A stretch of DNA of 64,000 nucleotides from Arenibacter algicola (GTDB lineage Bacteria; Bacteroidota; Bacteroidia; Flavobacteriales; Flavobacteriaceae): NCBI RefSeq assembly GCF_000733925.1, contig NZ_JPOO01000003.1, forward strand, positions 620,001 to 684,000, read 5' to 3'. Below, piece after piece: positions 42,201 through 50,197 of this stretch. A program made the translations under genes and the position numbers. A model generated the notes under the pieces. It ran no database searches. It was not told the origin of the DNA and saw only the letters and a program-made list of their open reading frames with translations. Within the stretch, counting starts at the first letter, position 1, and the number at the start of each line of letters is the position of its first letter.

Positions 42201-44890
42201 TGGCAGTGATTATTGTTTTTGATTACCTCTGTCTGAACATTTACGGATTCATTTTGGCCCACCGTCTGTATTACCGTGCTACGCTGGCTTCTTAAGCTTG
42301 ATGCCGACTGGGAGGTGTTATCCTGAAGGCTGTTCAGTGTATTGGCCGAAAGGTTGCGTGACGAATTTTGGTTTGCGGTCGATTTTGAAGATGCTCCTGA
42401 GTGTGAAATGCCACCGGCGACCCCAAAGACCACGCCACTAACAAAACCGCCTACTCCGCCTCCAATTCCGGCACTTGTTGATTTCGTTTTATTTGTTGAG
42501 GATGCGGTAATGGATTCTCCAAACGACGAGCTCATTATCTCGGTAATATCCCTATCCCTTGATATTTGGGCTTCCAGCTCTTCTGAGACAGTTTGCGCTT
42601 CAGTTCTAGAGCCAACCTCCGTTCTGTCCCAATCTACAATTGCTATCTGCTTTTCTTGACAGGGGGCCAGGGGAAGACTGTACAACAAATCTCCCAGGGA
42701 GTAACCTGCAGCCTTCCATTTTTGTTTAAAATGTAGGATATGGCCATGGGCTATGGTTGTATTTTCATAAATGGTTGGGGTCTCATCCCAATCTATACTA
42801 TTCTCCACGGTCAAATCTACCCTACCGGGATGATTCTGTATATAGGCCCTTTCCAACTCCTCAACCCTTCTTATGGCACTATAGATCTGTCGTCTTAAAG
42901 TGGTAAGGGTGCTTTTTATTTCATCATAATTTTCAAAGAAATAGTCATCGTCAAGCTCGGTGGCAAAACTTAAATTAGAAGTATAAAAAGTATGGAACTC
43001 ATCCAATAAATCAAGGAAGGTAGAAATACTGTGCAAAAATATGGTGTAGTAGGCACGTATTTCCAATATTTCTGCCAAGGTAAAAATAGACTTGTTTTTT
43101 AAGGTCTCCTTAAGATCATTGAACTTTTGAATAAGGCATAAAATCCCCATAGTATCAGGTTTGCTAGCTGGTGGACAAGGTTCAAATCCAAGAATTGATC
43201 CGTCTTCGGCCCTAGCAAGTTCAACGATTATCCGACGCAAATAACCCAACATGTTTTCCTTAAGTTGACCGTTCAAATCAGCACTATCAATGGCCTGTAT
43301 AAGGGCCTCGACCTTTTTCATGGCCGAGGTAAGTAATTTTTTATCCACGGAATTGCCCTCAATAAGTTTGTCGAGCTCAAGAATCGCGCTGCTGTACAGC
43401 TTATTCACATTGGCAGCCAAATTCAATTGCGATTTTATTTGCTCTACATGTCCAAGTGTAGATCTAAGCTCCTCCCTATCAAGACTGCCTTTTGCGGCTA
43501 GTTCCTCACAATAGCTCTTTGCAGCTTGTACCCCTGTTTTCCCACAATAAGCCGCAGCCAATTTTTGATGTAAGTCGGATAATTTTTTCTTTTTCTTTAG
43601 CTGTTCAGAAGCCAGTTTAACTATATCAAATGGTCTTAACTTGTTAGTTGCGGCGATTAGATCGTTGGTTTTTATGGCGAACTTCGATTTGATACCAGTG
43701 TCAATTTTTAATAGATAATTTGGAAAAGCTGTGACTGTTTCCTTGGTGCTTCCATCCTCAAAACTGATATCGGACTCCTGGCGTTTTTCAACCGCAGAAT
43801 CTTCTTCGATGGTATATGGCACCATTGAGAGTGAGGTAAATGAGTTATTGAGTCTACCAATAAGCTTAAAGGCATGGTCGGAGATATCCAACAACTCATT
43901 TTTGATGTTTCTCGATTGTTTCGAATTTATAGTAAGTCCCCTAATTTCGGGCTCGGTAGTACGTACTGTATGGAAGAAGCTGAACTCTTCAAGGGTTCTA
44001 TTGGGAATGGTGAAATCCACGCATTTGCCGCCAATATCCTGGGAGAAAGCATTGGAGTTTACCAAATCATCCCCATCGGGAAGAACGGGGACCTTTTCGC
44101 CACAGCCACAGCCATCTTCATCCGATAAACTGGACAGATCTGCAACTAGTATAATATTTTTGGGCAGCTTATTGTTTTCTAGTGGGATACTAATTGGATG
44201 ACCCTCATTACCCGCAATTACACCAAATGCCTGTTGAACACTTTTGTTAATTACTTGTCCATAAAAATAGCCTTTGGCATCCGTAGTTGCGGTAAAGATA
44301 GCCTCAAACTTGGCCACATCGAAAGTGGCGGCAGCTTCATTGCTGACCATAACCAAAACCTGTAGTCCAGAAGTTTTGGAATCCCCTGAAATATCAATGA
44401 CCCGTCCGCTCAATTTTTTCGAAGCCTGTTCTGCAGGGGATGACTGATTAAAAGTAATCTCTTTGGGGTTGACTTTGATATCCAATGTCTGACTATCATC
44501 ATCGGCACCAATGGGTATTTCTGCAGTTTTTAAGGCTCCATGGGTATACCCCTGCCTTCCTAAAAGTTCCCCATCTGGGGCATAGACCTCTACGGTTACC
44601 AGGTCATTTGCCAGCAATTCTTTCTTGGGCACATATAATCTGAAACGTCCATCGGGTTCTACATCTGCACGATCCTTACTAAAAATAGTATGACCGGAAA
44701 TCTGTTGGGTATAGCTCACTTTTAAGAAGTGGCCTGTGTAATGATCGGTGATGGCGGAGCCATCTAATGGCACAAGTTTACCATTGGCACTTACTCTTTC
44801 CATGCTGTTGTAGATTAATTTTGGTGTTTTTACAAAATCTTCAATGGGAGGAACTGCCAAAGGGTTTACAAGGAAATGGGGGCATTTCAT
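39242..44890 (-). CDS. Very large protein of unknown function with C-terminal HExxH motif
   Basis: 1882 residues, no signal peptide (MKCPHFLVNPLAVPP). Seen in order: beta-rich N-terminus with carboxypeptidase-regulatory-like parts (about 30-260); a CGCGEK cluster; long helical/coiled region (about 330-720); a conserved core about 740-1240 with YSLGDLLYSLPLAPCQEKQIAIVDWDR, EELEAQISRDRDITEIMSSSFGES, then a Gly/Ser-rich hydrophobic stretch (GIGGGVGGFVSGVVFGVAGG), NNNHCHAVTVEYFEVLKHYAI and ECLFVPMPLGHFDF; a CNSC motif; low-complexity Ala/Asn/Ser linkers; an Ig-like part; and a C-terminal zinc-metallopeptidase-like motif LAHEIVHALLWD near 1795. The core recalls a family of large uncharacterised proteins in several phyla. 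A surface, toxin or injection role is possible but not shown. Confidence 0.8.
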   Translation of the reverse strand: MKCPHFLVNPLAVPPIEDFVKTPKLIYNSMERVSANGKLVPLDGSAITDHYTGHFLKVSYTQQISGHTIFSKDRADVEPDGRFRLYVPKKELLANDLVTVEVYAPDGELLGRQGYTHGALKTAEIPIGADDDSQTLDIKVNPKEITFNQSSPAEQASKKLSGRVIDISGDSKTSGLQVLVMVSNEAAATFDVAKFEAIFTATTDAKGYFYGQVINKSVQQAFGVIAGNEGHPISIPLENNKLPKNIILVADLSSLSDEDGCGCGEKVPVLPDGDDLVNSNAFSQDIGGKCVDFTIPNRTLEEFSFFHTVRTTEPEIRGLTINSKQSRNIKNELLDISDHAFKLIGRLNNSFTSLSMVPYTIEEDSAVEKRQESDISFEDGSTKETVTAFPNYLLKIDTGIKSKFAIKTNDLIAATNKLRPFDIVKLASEQLKKKKKLSDLHQKLAAAYCGKTGVQAAKSYCEELAAKGSLDREELRSTLGHVEQIKSQLNLAANVNKLYSSAILELDKLIEGNSVDKKLLTSAMKKVEALIQAIDSADLNGQLKENMLGYLRRIIVELARAEDGSILGFEPCPPASKPDTMGILCLIQKFNDLKETLKNKSIFTLAEILEIRAYYTIFLHSISTFLDLLDEFHTFYTSNLSFATELDDDYFFENYDEIKSTLTTLRRQIYSAIRRVEELERAYIQNHPGRVDLTVENSIDWDETPTIYENTTIAHGHILHFKQKWKAAGYSLGDLLYSLPLAPCQEKQIAIVDWDRTEVGSRTEAQTVSEELEAQISRDRDITEIMSSSFGESITASSTNKTKSTSAGIGGGVGGFVSGVVFGVAGGISHSGASSKSTANQNSSRNLSANTLNSLQDNTSQSASSLRSQRSTVIQTVGQNESVNVQTEVIKNNNHCHAVTVEYFEVLKHYAIEQELVDVQECLFVPMPLGHFDFKKVLRWKNTLSRTIYGRKLRRGFDAIERIESNYADSDLPIGSYADEMIHEFTGHFTISFELDRPFIKEIDEATKTEEYDLNIPFPWFFGKMVFHLEREVPLTEAEKDAIFEQQYAPDIVRGFIDTMLFYAIADNGTEHELPFDVTLLSNYRKGVPLRVSINTASVPSITRRQIKYLRFRANTIVKPTSKIILRSAYLQYRTNHLSEYIIQNNRISNDIINTLTINLGGIGVVTDAALIFTPLNSREERNPRKEDRDAARALVSFLNEYLEMSHKIIWSSIDSSRLFGLLDGYIAPHSGGRSVASVVENRIMGIVGNNLVLKVIPGERLDPVFKNVENLLEYYQPTTKPDPYRISVPTKGVYAESVMGQCNSCEEIDETRHWRFSDEPCGTSPTAIEPVSTASRRSDPGNLQAKDFPSSIINMQNAPAAPDPTGLAAAYGLLGKGDAFKDFTGLAGTQANALGALQTTSKSVTDLASISKDFASLAVMANQKEDGAKQIEQIKKLNKEGFLNDTEASNQIKKVLDSYTDAADSVVGKKDSSNAQPLTSSPEIKKAISDASQSENGKINVTRTTPLGNESVSVSKGDNEGTPRIIENPDLNAASRSFNPATAAAPGSGSKTGETKFSVRVSNMPAGGSIRWSVPPSNAGDFTIKNGPTATTGESVTIQGIKPGLSNIDVEVRDVSDTVVQSMKLPLSIPQFVTINEDPAAFNQVLADLSLTALKNDLISKAKEVCEALLVNANVRTIWQVGSFAEVTPAHLPANMITVATIKNRLAAGNRTFGQTNPAPGEVGNIVPNRTIDVFPGAYDEPMGGGGFSDTELDTETQALMIQLKSQGVGGDPALESFAIDVYGRLIGETLAHEIVHALLWDIIVKDGHNDPKINNDIMNSGSQRTFTQRTGFVDNAHQSPVDPVNFTDNGIGAINRLQALNLTRIDAHFPVPGTRVSAFK

Positions 44891-45413
44891 CTCAAGTACC
44901 CTTCTTAAAATCTCGTTTAAGATACTTTTTATAACGCACTATTGTAAGATAATTTGTACAAATGGTAGCGAATTTTGTATTGTTTACCTAAATGAAGCGT
45001 TGAAACAATTATAAATTTTACTGAAATTAAAACAAGTAACAATATCGTTAAAGCATTGGCGATCATTGGCTTTAGTAGCTAATACCATTCTTTACCCCTT
45101 CCCTTAACCTATTGCTTTACGCAGAACTGGCTGAACAGTTTCCAATGCGCTTTACAAATAGTTTATTAATGGGAACATGGGTTATCCCTAAATAATAACG
45201 AAGTTTCAGTAAATGAATAGTTTTTAACAGCGAAATAGTACCATCTTTTTGTTGTACAAAGTCAATGGTATTTAATATTTAACATATTTATGCTTTCCAA
45301 TGTTCCGGTCCTGGAGACTATCGTTTCAAACTGCGGGATGAAACGGAGGCCTAAACCTTAAAAAAAGTTCGTATATTCAAGACTACCAATATAATCTTCT
45401 AAACCCTTATTGT
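44891..45413. other. Gene-poor stretch with a decayed NTF2-like gene end
   Basis: AT-rich, no intact gene. On the minus strand 45150-45109 reads WKLFSQFCVKQ-stop, which parallels the last residues of the intact cupin/NTF2-like protein at 48152 (WKLLNLSFVKQMVRE). It is a small relic of a related gene. Confidence 0.55.
45109..45150 (-). pseudogene. Relic of an NTF2-like/DUF4440 gene end
   Basis: Fourteen codons similar at DNA and protein level to the 3' end of the gene at 48152-48976; everything upstream is lost. The 3 kb distance suggests a past duplication or local rearrangement. Confidence 0.45.
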
Positions 45414-46883
45414 ATGAGCCATCTGAAAAGACGAACCTTTATGAAAAATGTGGTCACAGCGGGAGTTGGAGCCACTGTTCTACCTATTAATACATTAACG
45501 GCGAATGATGTGCGCGAAAAGTCAGGGTACGATTGGCCAAAACCCACTGCAGCTCCAAAAAAAATAATTGTCGGGGGTGCAGGTATTGGTGGTCTGTGCT
45601 GTGCCTACGAACTTGTGAAAAAGGGACATGAGGTTGTTGTTTTGGAGGCTTCCGGTAGACATGGCGGACATGTATATACCACACGGGATGAATTGTCGGA
45701 CGGACTTTATGGGGATTTTGGGCAGGAGCACATTGTAAAACCTGGTTATGAAAGATATTGGGAATACCTGAAGGAATTTAACATTACAGCCCTGCCCTAC
45801 CCCCGGAGAAAAAATTTAAGACGAAGGATCAATGGGAAATTCTATACCGAACAAATGCTCCAAGACCCTGTGGAATTGAAAAATTTTGGATTTAATAAAA
45901 TAGAAATCGACTATTTATCTACGCACCCGTGGTCCGATTTGAAGTCGCTTTATACCAAGCCATACTTGGATACCTTTAAAGATGAATACCAGCCTTTTCA
46001 AGTTGGTTACGATGCATTGGACAAGGTACCCATGTCCGATATTTACAAAAAGGGAGGCGCTTCTCCTGCAGCCTTGGCCTTTCTAGGCGGAAACAACTCT
46101 TCCGCGCTTTATGAATTGTGGTATGCCGCAATCCTGAAAATGCGGGGTGTAGCCACCTATCCCACAGAAGTTTTTAGGTTAAAAGGTGGAAATCAAATGC
46201 TACCGAATGCCTTTGCCAAAAGATTGGGCTCCAGAGTGTGGCTTAATTGCCCCATTACCTCCATAACCAACGGGGAAACAGGAGTAAGGGTAACCTATGA
46301 ACGGCAAAAAGAAGTGAAAGAAATTAGCGCGGATTATTTTGTGAACTGTATTCCATTGCCAACACTAAAAAATATACCCATAACCCCTGCACTATCAGAG
46401 AAAAAGGAATATATCAACGAAAACATTACTTATGATTCTTACCAGCGGTTTGTATTTCAAGCCAGCTCCAAATTTTGGGAAGATGACGGTTTTGAGAATA
46501 TTAATATGAGTTTGGACCATCCGGATCTCTGGGAAGTATGGCAATCCGCAGAAGAAGTGGATACCCATAGGGTTATTGTATTGGGAACAGGACCTGGAGG
46601 TGTTTCCCCTCAACGGGCATTGGCAGCTTTTCGTGAAGTTTATCCTGGAAAATCGGATACGATAGAGTTGGCGGTGGGACGTGATTGGACCAAGCAAAAA
46701 TATTCACCAAACTGTGAAAGAACCGCCTTTCCTATTGGAGAGCTTAATAAATTTTGGCCGCATATTATGGCAGCTGAAGGACGTATCCATTTTGCAGGGG
46801 CTTATGCGGATAACCTTAATTGGGGCACAGAAGCAGCAACCAGGTCCGCCAACCGTGTAGCAGAAACCATTCACCAACTCTAA
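45414..46883 (+). CDS. Tat-exported flavin amine oxidase-like FAD oxidoreductase
   Basis: 489 residues. Twin-arginine signal (MSHLKRRTFMKNVVTAGVGATVLP). FAD-binding Rossmann motif IIVGGAGIGGLCCAYELVKKGHEVVVLEAS followed by GRHGGHVYT; the C-terminal FAD-contacting segment RIHFAGAYADNLNWGTEAATRSANR is present, as in amine oxidases and phytoene-desaturase-like enzymes. Substrate unknown. The next gene, a cytochrome c, starts 11 bp later and could accept electrons from the flavin in the periplasm (inference). Confidence 0.88.
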   Translation: MSHLKRRTFMKNVVTAGVGATVLPINTLTANDVREKSGYDWPKPTAAPKKIIVGGAGIGGLCCAYELVKKGHEVVVLEASGRHGGHVYTTRDELSDGLYGDFGQEHIVKPGYERYWEYLKEFNITALPYPRRKNLRRRINGKFYTEQMLQDPVELKNFGFNKIEIDYLSTHPWSDLKSLYTKPYLDTFKDEYQPFQVGYDALDKVPMSDIYKKGGASPAALAFLGGNNSSALYELWYAAILKMRGVATYPTEVFRLKGGNQMLPNAFAKRLGSRVWLNCPITSITNGETGVRVTYERQKEVKEISADYFVNCIPLPTLKNIPITPALSEKKEYINENITYDSYQRFVFQASSKFWEDDGFENINMSLDHPDLWEVWQSAEEVDTHRVIVLGTGPGGVSPQRALAAFREVYPGKSDTIELAVGRDWTKQKYSPNCERTAFPIGELNKFWPHIMAAEGRIHFAGAYADNLNWGTEAATRSANRVAETIHQL

Positions 46884-46894
46884 ACCTGCTCAGG

Positions 46895-47620
46895 ATGCGA
46901 CAAATTATAATCGTTGGAATTCTATTGATTGCTTGCTTTTATTTTCTCTTTAGCTTTTCAAATCGTCAAGTTCAAGAAAATCGACCTCCAGAAATTAGAA
47001 TAACCGCTCCCCTTCCCAATAGTACTTTTAACTGGAATTCCATTTTACCTTATGAAATACAAGTTTCGGATTTTGAAGATGGAAATTCTGAATACGATGA
47101 AATTAACCCAAACGAAGTGCTTTTGATAGTACAGTATTTGAGGGATTCTTCCGAGCTTAAGCCCTATTTAAAGCGTAAGTCCAACACTAATTATGAGACA
47201 TTGATCCAAATGGGCTGTTCCACATGTTTCAATTGCCATAGGGCCAAAGGAAAATTAATAGGTCCGTCCTTTACAGATATTTCTGCCAAATATGAAAGGG
47301 ACCCAAAGACCATAGAATTGCTCGCCAAAAAAATAATGACAGGGAGCAGCTCTGTATGGGGCGATGAGAAAATGCCTCCCCACCCGGATTTAATGGCTGG
47401 TCAGGTCCGGGAATTGGTACGCTGGATATTGGAAAATAATTCAGATTCCAATAGAGATTATTTAGCGGGCCTTAGGGGGTCTATAAAAACTAGGGAAAAC
47501 GTAGAGGACAAAGAAAAGGGTATTCTTGTAATGACAGCAATTTACAAAGATCATGGTTCCGATAATCAAGGACAAAGCAGTATCCAGGCCCAAAATACAC
47601 TTATCTTAAAAAATCACTGA
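46895..47620 (+). CDS. Membrane-anchored c-type cytochrome (possibly frameshifted at its end)
   Basis: 241 residues as read. ATG 46895 begins a signal/anchor (MRQIIIVGILLIACFYFLFSF). A beta-rich segment (PPEIRITAPLPNSTFNW...) precedes a class I cytochrome c with haem motif CFNCH and axial Met in DEKMPPHPDL (about 100-185). The frame closes at 47620 after TLILKNH, but the next frame continues for 31 codons (SLTSAEFKRGTLSIRYGHYWTKIKK) to a stop at 47712. One extra A in the run of six A at about 47604-47609 would join them, so the true product may end at 47712. The pairing with the upstream flavoprotein suggests electron transfer. Confidence 0.82.
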   Translation: MRQIIIVGILLIACFYFLFSFSNRQVQENRPPEIRITAPLPNSTFNWNSILPYEIQVSDFEDGNSEYDEINPNEVLLIVQYLRDSSELKPYLKRKSNTNYETLIQMGCSTCFNCHRAKGKLIGPSFTDISAKYERDPKTIELLAKKIMTGSSSVWGDEKMPPHPDLMAGQVRELVRWILENNSDSNRDYLAGLRGSIKTRENVEDKEKGILVMTAIYKDHGSDNQGQSSIQAQNTLILKNH

Positions 47621-47723
47621 CCTCTGCAGAATTTAAGCGTGGGACTTTATCCATAAGATATGGCCATTATTGGACCAAAATTAAAAAAGATGTTGAACTG
47701 GTGAAGTTATAAAGAAGCTAACA

Positions 47724-48123
47724 CTACTCCATTCGGCTATTATATTCCTCCTCCGAAACAGCTTGCAGCCATTGGGTAGCTCCTTTGTCGCTGCTTGAAA
47801 TTGCAATATGCGAAAATTCTGAATCAGGGATTGCTCCGTGCCAATGAGGGGTGTTTGGAAGACATTTTACTGTTTCTCCTTACCTAAGAACACGTTTGGT
47901 TTTAACTTGTTCCTGATAATAACCTTCACCTTGGGTCAGAATTGGTAAGTCCTTCGTTTAGCGCATCTTCCAATTTTATTAAATTACCCAGTGCCGTATG
48001 GCTGGCGATTTCTATGATACTCTTTTCCTGATGGGATAAGCGAATCTTGGTTGCCTCTTTATTTTGGGCATTCTATGGGTATCCAAGAATCAGTACCAAT
48101 ACCAGCACAAGACTAATTTTCAT
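47724..48123 (-). pseudogene. Decayed carboxymuconolactone decarboxylase-cupin gene
   Basis: The minus-strand text from ATG 48123 is MKISLVLVLVLILGYP-stop-NAQNKEATKIRLSHQEKSIIEIASHTALGNLIKLEDALNEGL, a signal peptide plus the start of a carboxymuconolactone decarboxylase domain; it then skips to GEGYYQEQVKTKRVLR-stop and CLPNTPHWHGAIPDSEFSHIAISSSDKGATQWLQAVSEEEYN, the second half of a cupin domain. Two in-frame stops and a large internal deletion show it is dead. Its cupin half is a relative of the intact gene immediately downstream (CLPNVEHWHGAAPNSPVTYLAIS). Confidence 0.75.
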
Positions 48124-48151
48124 GGTGAAATTTTTTATTGCGTAAAAAGCC

Positions 48152-48976
48152 TTATTCCCTAACCATTTGCTTTACAAAAGAAAGGTTGAGCAGTTTCCAT
48201 ACTCCACCTATCTTCTTGTACATTTCGGTTACTATAAAGGGATTGCTAACCTCGTTTCCGCCTACTTCGGCCAGCAGTGTAATGGTGTTGAGCAAAACGG
48301 CGGTATCATCCATCACTTCTACCGAAGCCTCGTGCACCGTAGCCTTCTTGTACCATATGCCGCCGCTCTTAATAATGTCCAATTCGCGTTCCGTTACCCA
48401 TGATCCGCCCATATGCACATACTGGGCATCCTTATGAAAGAGCTGACCCAATTTTTCCGTGTCCTTATCGGCCATCCATTGCCATTTATCCTTAGATAGT
48501 TTTAAAAGCTCTTCATTTACAGAATTTGGCGCCTGTATGGCATCATATTCCCCTTGTGTCAACTCGTTAGTCCATACCGTAGGTGTCTTTCCGCTTATAG
48601 CCAAATAGGTAACCGGACTATTGGGAGCTGCACCATGCCAATGCTCCACGTTGGGGAGACATTTCACTACATCACCTGCCTGAATTACCTGCACCTCTTT
48701 TCCTTTTTCCTGATAATAGCCAATACCGTTGGTAATCAATAATTGTTGTCCATCTGGGTGTATGTGCCAATTAAGAAATGCTCCCGGCGCAGAGACTGCC
48801 TGTGCCACATGATAATCAAAAGTTTCATCAGCTTCCGTAACATGACTAAGCCAAACATCGCCTTTGTGGTGCACGTTAGGTGCGAGTTTCCCTTTTGGGA
48901 AAACAGATTCCTGGGCATATAAAGAGGTAATCGTTACCAATGCCAATATTAAATTGATAGTCCTTATTTTTGTCAT
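48152..48976 (-). CDS. Exported cupin fused to NTF2-like (DUF4440) domain
   Basis: 274 residues. Signal peptide MTKIRTINLILALVTITSLYAQ. Cupin domain (about 45-145) with metal-ligand pattern NWHIHPDGQQ and CLPNVEHWHGAAP; then an NTF2/SnoaL-like domain (about 155-274, KLGQLFHKDAQYVHMGGSWVTERELDIIKSGG). The combination suggests a small periplasmic enzyme or binding protein, perhaps for aromatic or oxidised compounds (inference). Divergent from an AraC regulator, a common arrangement for cupin/carboxymuconolactone genes. A decayed paralog follows it. Confidence 0.85.
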   Translation of the reverse strand: MTKIRTINLILALVTITSLYAQESVFPKGKLAPNVHHKGDVWLSHVTEADETFDYHVAQAVSAPGAFLNWHIHPDGQQLLITNGIGYYQEKGKEVQVIQAGDVVKCLPNVEHWHGAAPNSPVTYLAISGKTPTVWTNELTQGEYDAIQAPNSVNEELLKLSKDKWQWMADKDTEKLGQLFHKDAQYVHMGGSWVTERELDIIKSGGIWYKKATVHEASVEVMDDTAVLLNTITLLAEVGGNEVSNPFIVTEMYKKIGGVWKLLNLSFVKQMVRE

Positions 48977-49179
48977 ATTATTTATTTTTAAGAGTTCTTA
49001 AATTGTCTAATTCAATCCTTTTTCTTCAAGAATGGATTTCTGTCGAATCAAAATTAGGTCAAGAAAGTAAGAACAGTGTACCTAAGTTACGGATGTTCAT
49101 ACCATTATTACAGATTTTTACTTATAGTTTTGACTTCTTGGTTATCCATAGCTTATCTTTATAATAAATAGCATTGGTC

Positions 49180-50094
49180 GTGAAGCATATTTTAGAAATT
49201 AAAACGGTAGCGGATTATTTGAAGTTGCGTAATTGTGAGGTATTGCATCCGTTGGTGGGTATTGTAGATTTTGACAAAGTGAATGAAAATGGACACACCA
49301 ATACCTCATATGATGCCTTTCACTTTGGTTGTTATGCCATATTTTTAAAAGATGCCGTTGGGTGTAAGTTTAAATATGGTGGTAAATCCTATGACTACGA
49401 TGAAGGTACACTTGTTTTCATGGCACCAAACCAAACGATTGAATTGGGCGGTTACGACCCTAATTTCGTTCCCAAGGGCTATGCCTTGCTTTTTCACCCA
49501 GACTTGCTATTGGGTAGCGATATGGCCAAAAAGGTACATGAGTACACTTTTTTCACCTATTCCAGCCATGAAGCCTTACATCTTTCTTCCAAAGAACGAA
49601 AAGTGATATTGAGTTTGCTGGACAAAATCCAGTTTGAACTGGAACAGAATATGGACAAACACAGCAAGAAGTTGATTGTAGGAAATATTGAACTGTTCTT
49701 GGATTATTGCCTAAGGTTTTATGACCGACAGTTCTTGACCCGGGAAATGGTAAATCAAGGAGCTTTACAAAAATTTGACGCGCTGCTAAAGGATTATTTT
49801 TCATCGGAAAAACCCAAAACCTACGGATTGCCTTCAGTAGTCTATTTCGCGGACCAATTACATCTATCCCCGAACTACTTTGGGGACCTGGTAAAAAAAG
49901 AAACAGGAAAATCGGCTCAAGAATATATACAGGGCAAACTCATTGATGTGGCCAAGGAAAAAGTTTTCGATCCAAGCAAATCTGTAAGTGAGATTGCCTA
50001 TGAATTGGGGTTTAAATATCCTCAGCACTTTAGCCGTTTGTTCAAGCAAAAGGTTGGGCACTCCCCTAAGGAATTTAGGGCATCCATTAATTAA
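49180..50094 (+). CDS. AraC family transcriptional regulator
   Basis: 304 residues from GTG 49180 (MKHILEIKTVADYLKLRN); TTG 49174 is an alternative two codons earlier, and no ATG is available. N-terminal cupin-like ligand-binding domain (about 20-170, DEGTLVFMAPNQTIELGG, GYALLFHPDLLLG), C-terminal AraC helix-turn-helix pair (about 205-304, LHLSPNYFGDLVKKETGKSAQEYIQGKLI, SVSEIAYELGFKYPQHFSRLFKQKVGHSPKEFR). Divergent from the cupin/NTF2 gene (about 200 bp apart), so it probably controls that gene. Converges on the propeller gene over a shared terminator. Confidence 0.9.
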   Translation: MKHILEIKTVADYLKLRNCEVLHPLVGIVDFDKVNENGHTNTSYDAFHFGCYAIFLKDAVGCKFKYGGKSYDYDEGTLVFMAPNQTIELGGYDPNFVPKGYALLFHPDLLLGSDMAKKVHEYTFFTYSSHEALHLSSKERKVILSLLDKIQFELEQNMDKHSKKLIVGNIELFLDYCLRFYDRQFLTREMVNQGALQKFDALLKDYFSSEKPKTYGLPSVVYFADQLHLSPNYFGDLVKKETGKSAQEYIQGKLIDVAKEKVFDPSKSVSEIAYELGFKYPQHFSRLFKQKVGHSPKEFRASIN

Positions 50095-50151
50095 TTTGGT
50101 TAAAATGATACCACACACTCCCCAGACTTAAGCCATAAGATCATACAAAAA

Positions 50152-50178
50152 AAAGGGAAGTCAGCTAGACTTCCCTTT
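50152..50178. terminator. Bidirectional terminator
   Basis: AAAGGGAAGTC (50152-50162), loop AGCTA, GACTTCCCTTT (50168-50178). It lies between two convergent genes, with A run before and T-rich after. Confidence 0.88.
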
Positions 50179-50197
50179 ATTATGCCTTAATATTTCA

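Noticed and set aside
39738..44201. Several plus-strand frames within the giant gene
   Set aside because: All are antisense shadows of the 1882-residue frame.
48970..49164. 64-codon gene between cupin and AraC genes
   Set aside because: Lies in the divergent promoter region with no protein-like features.
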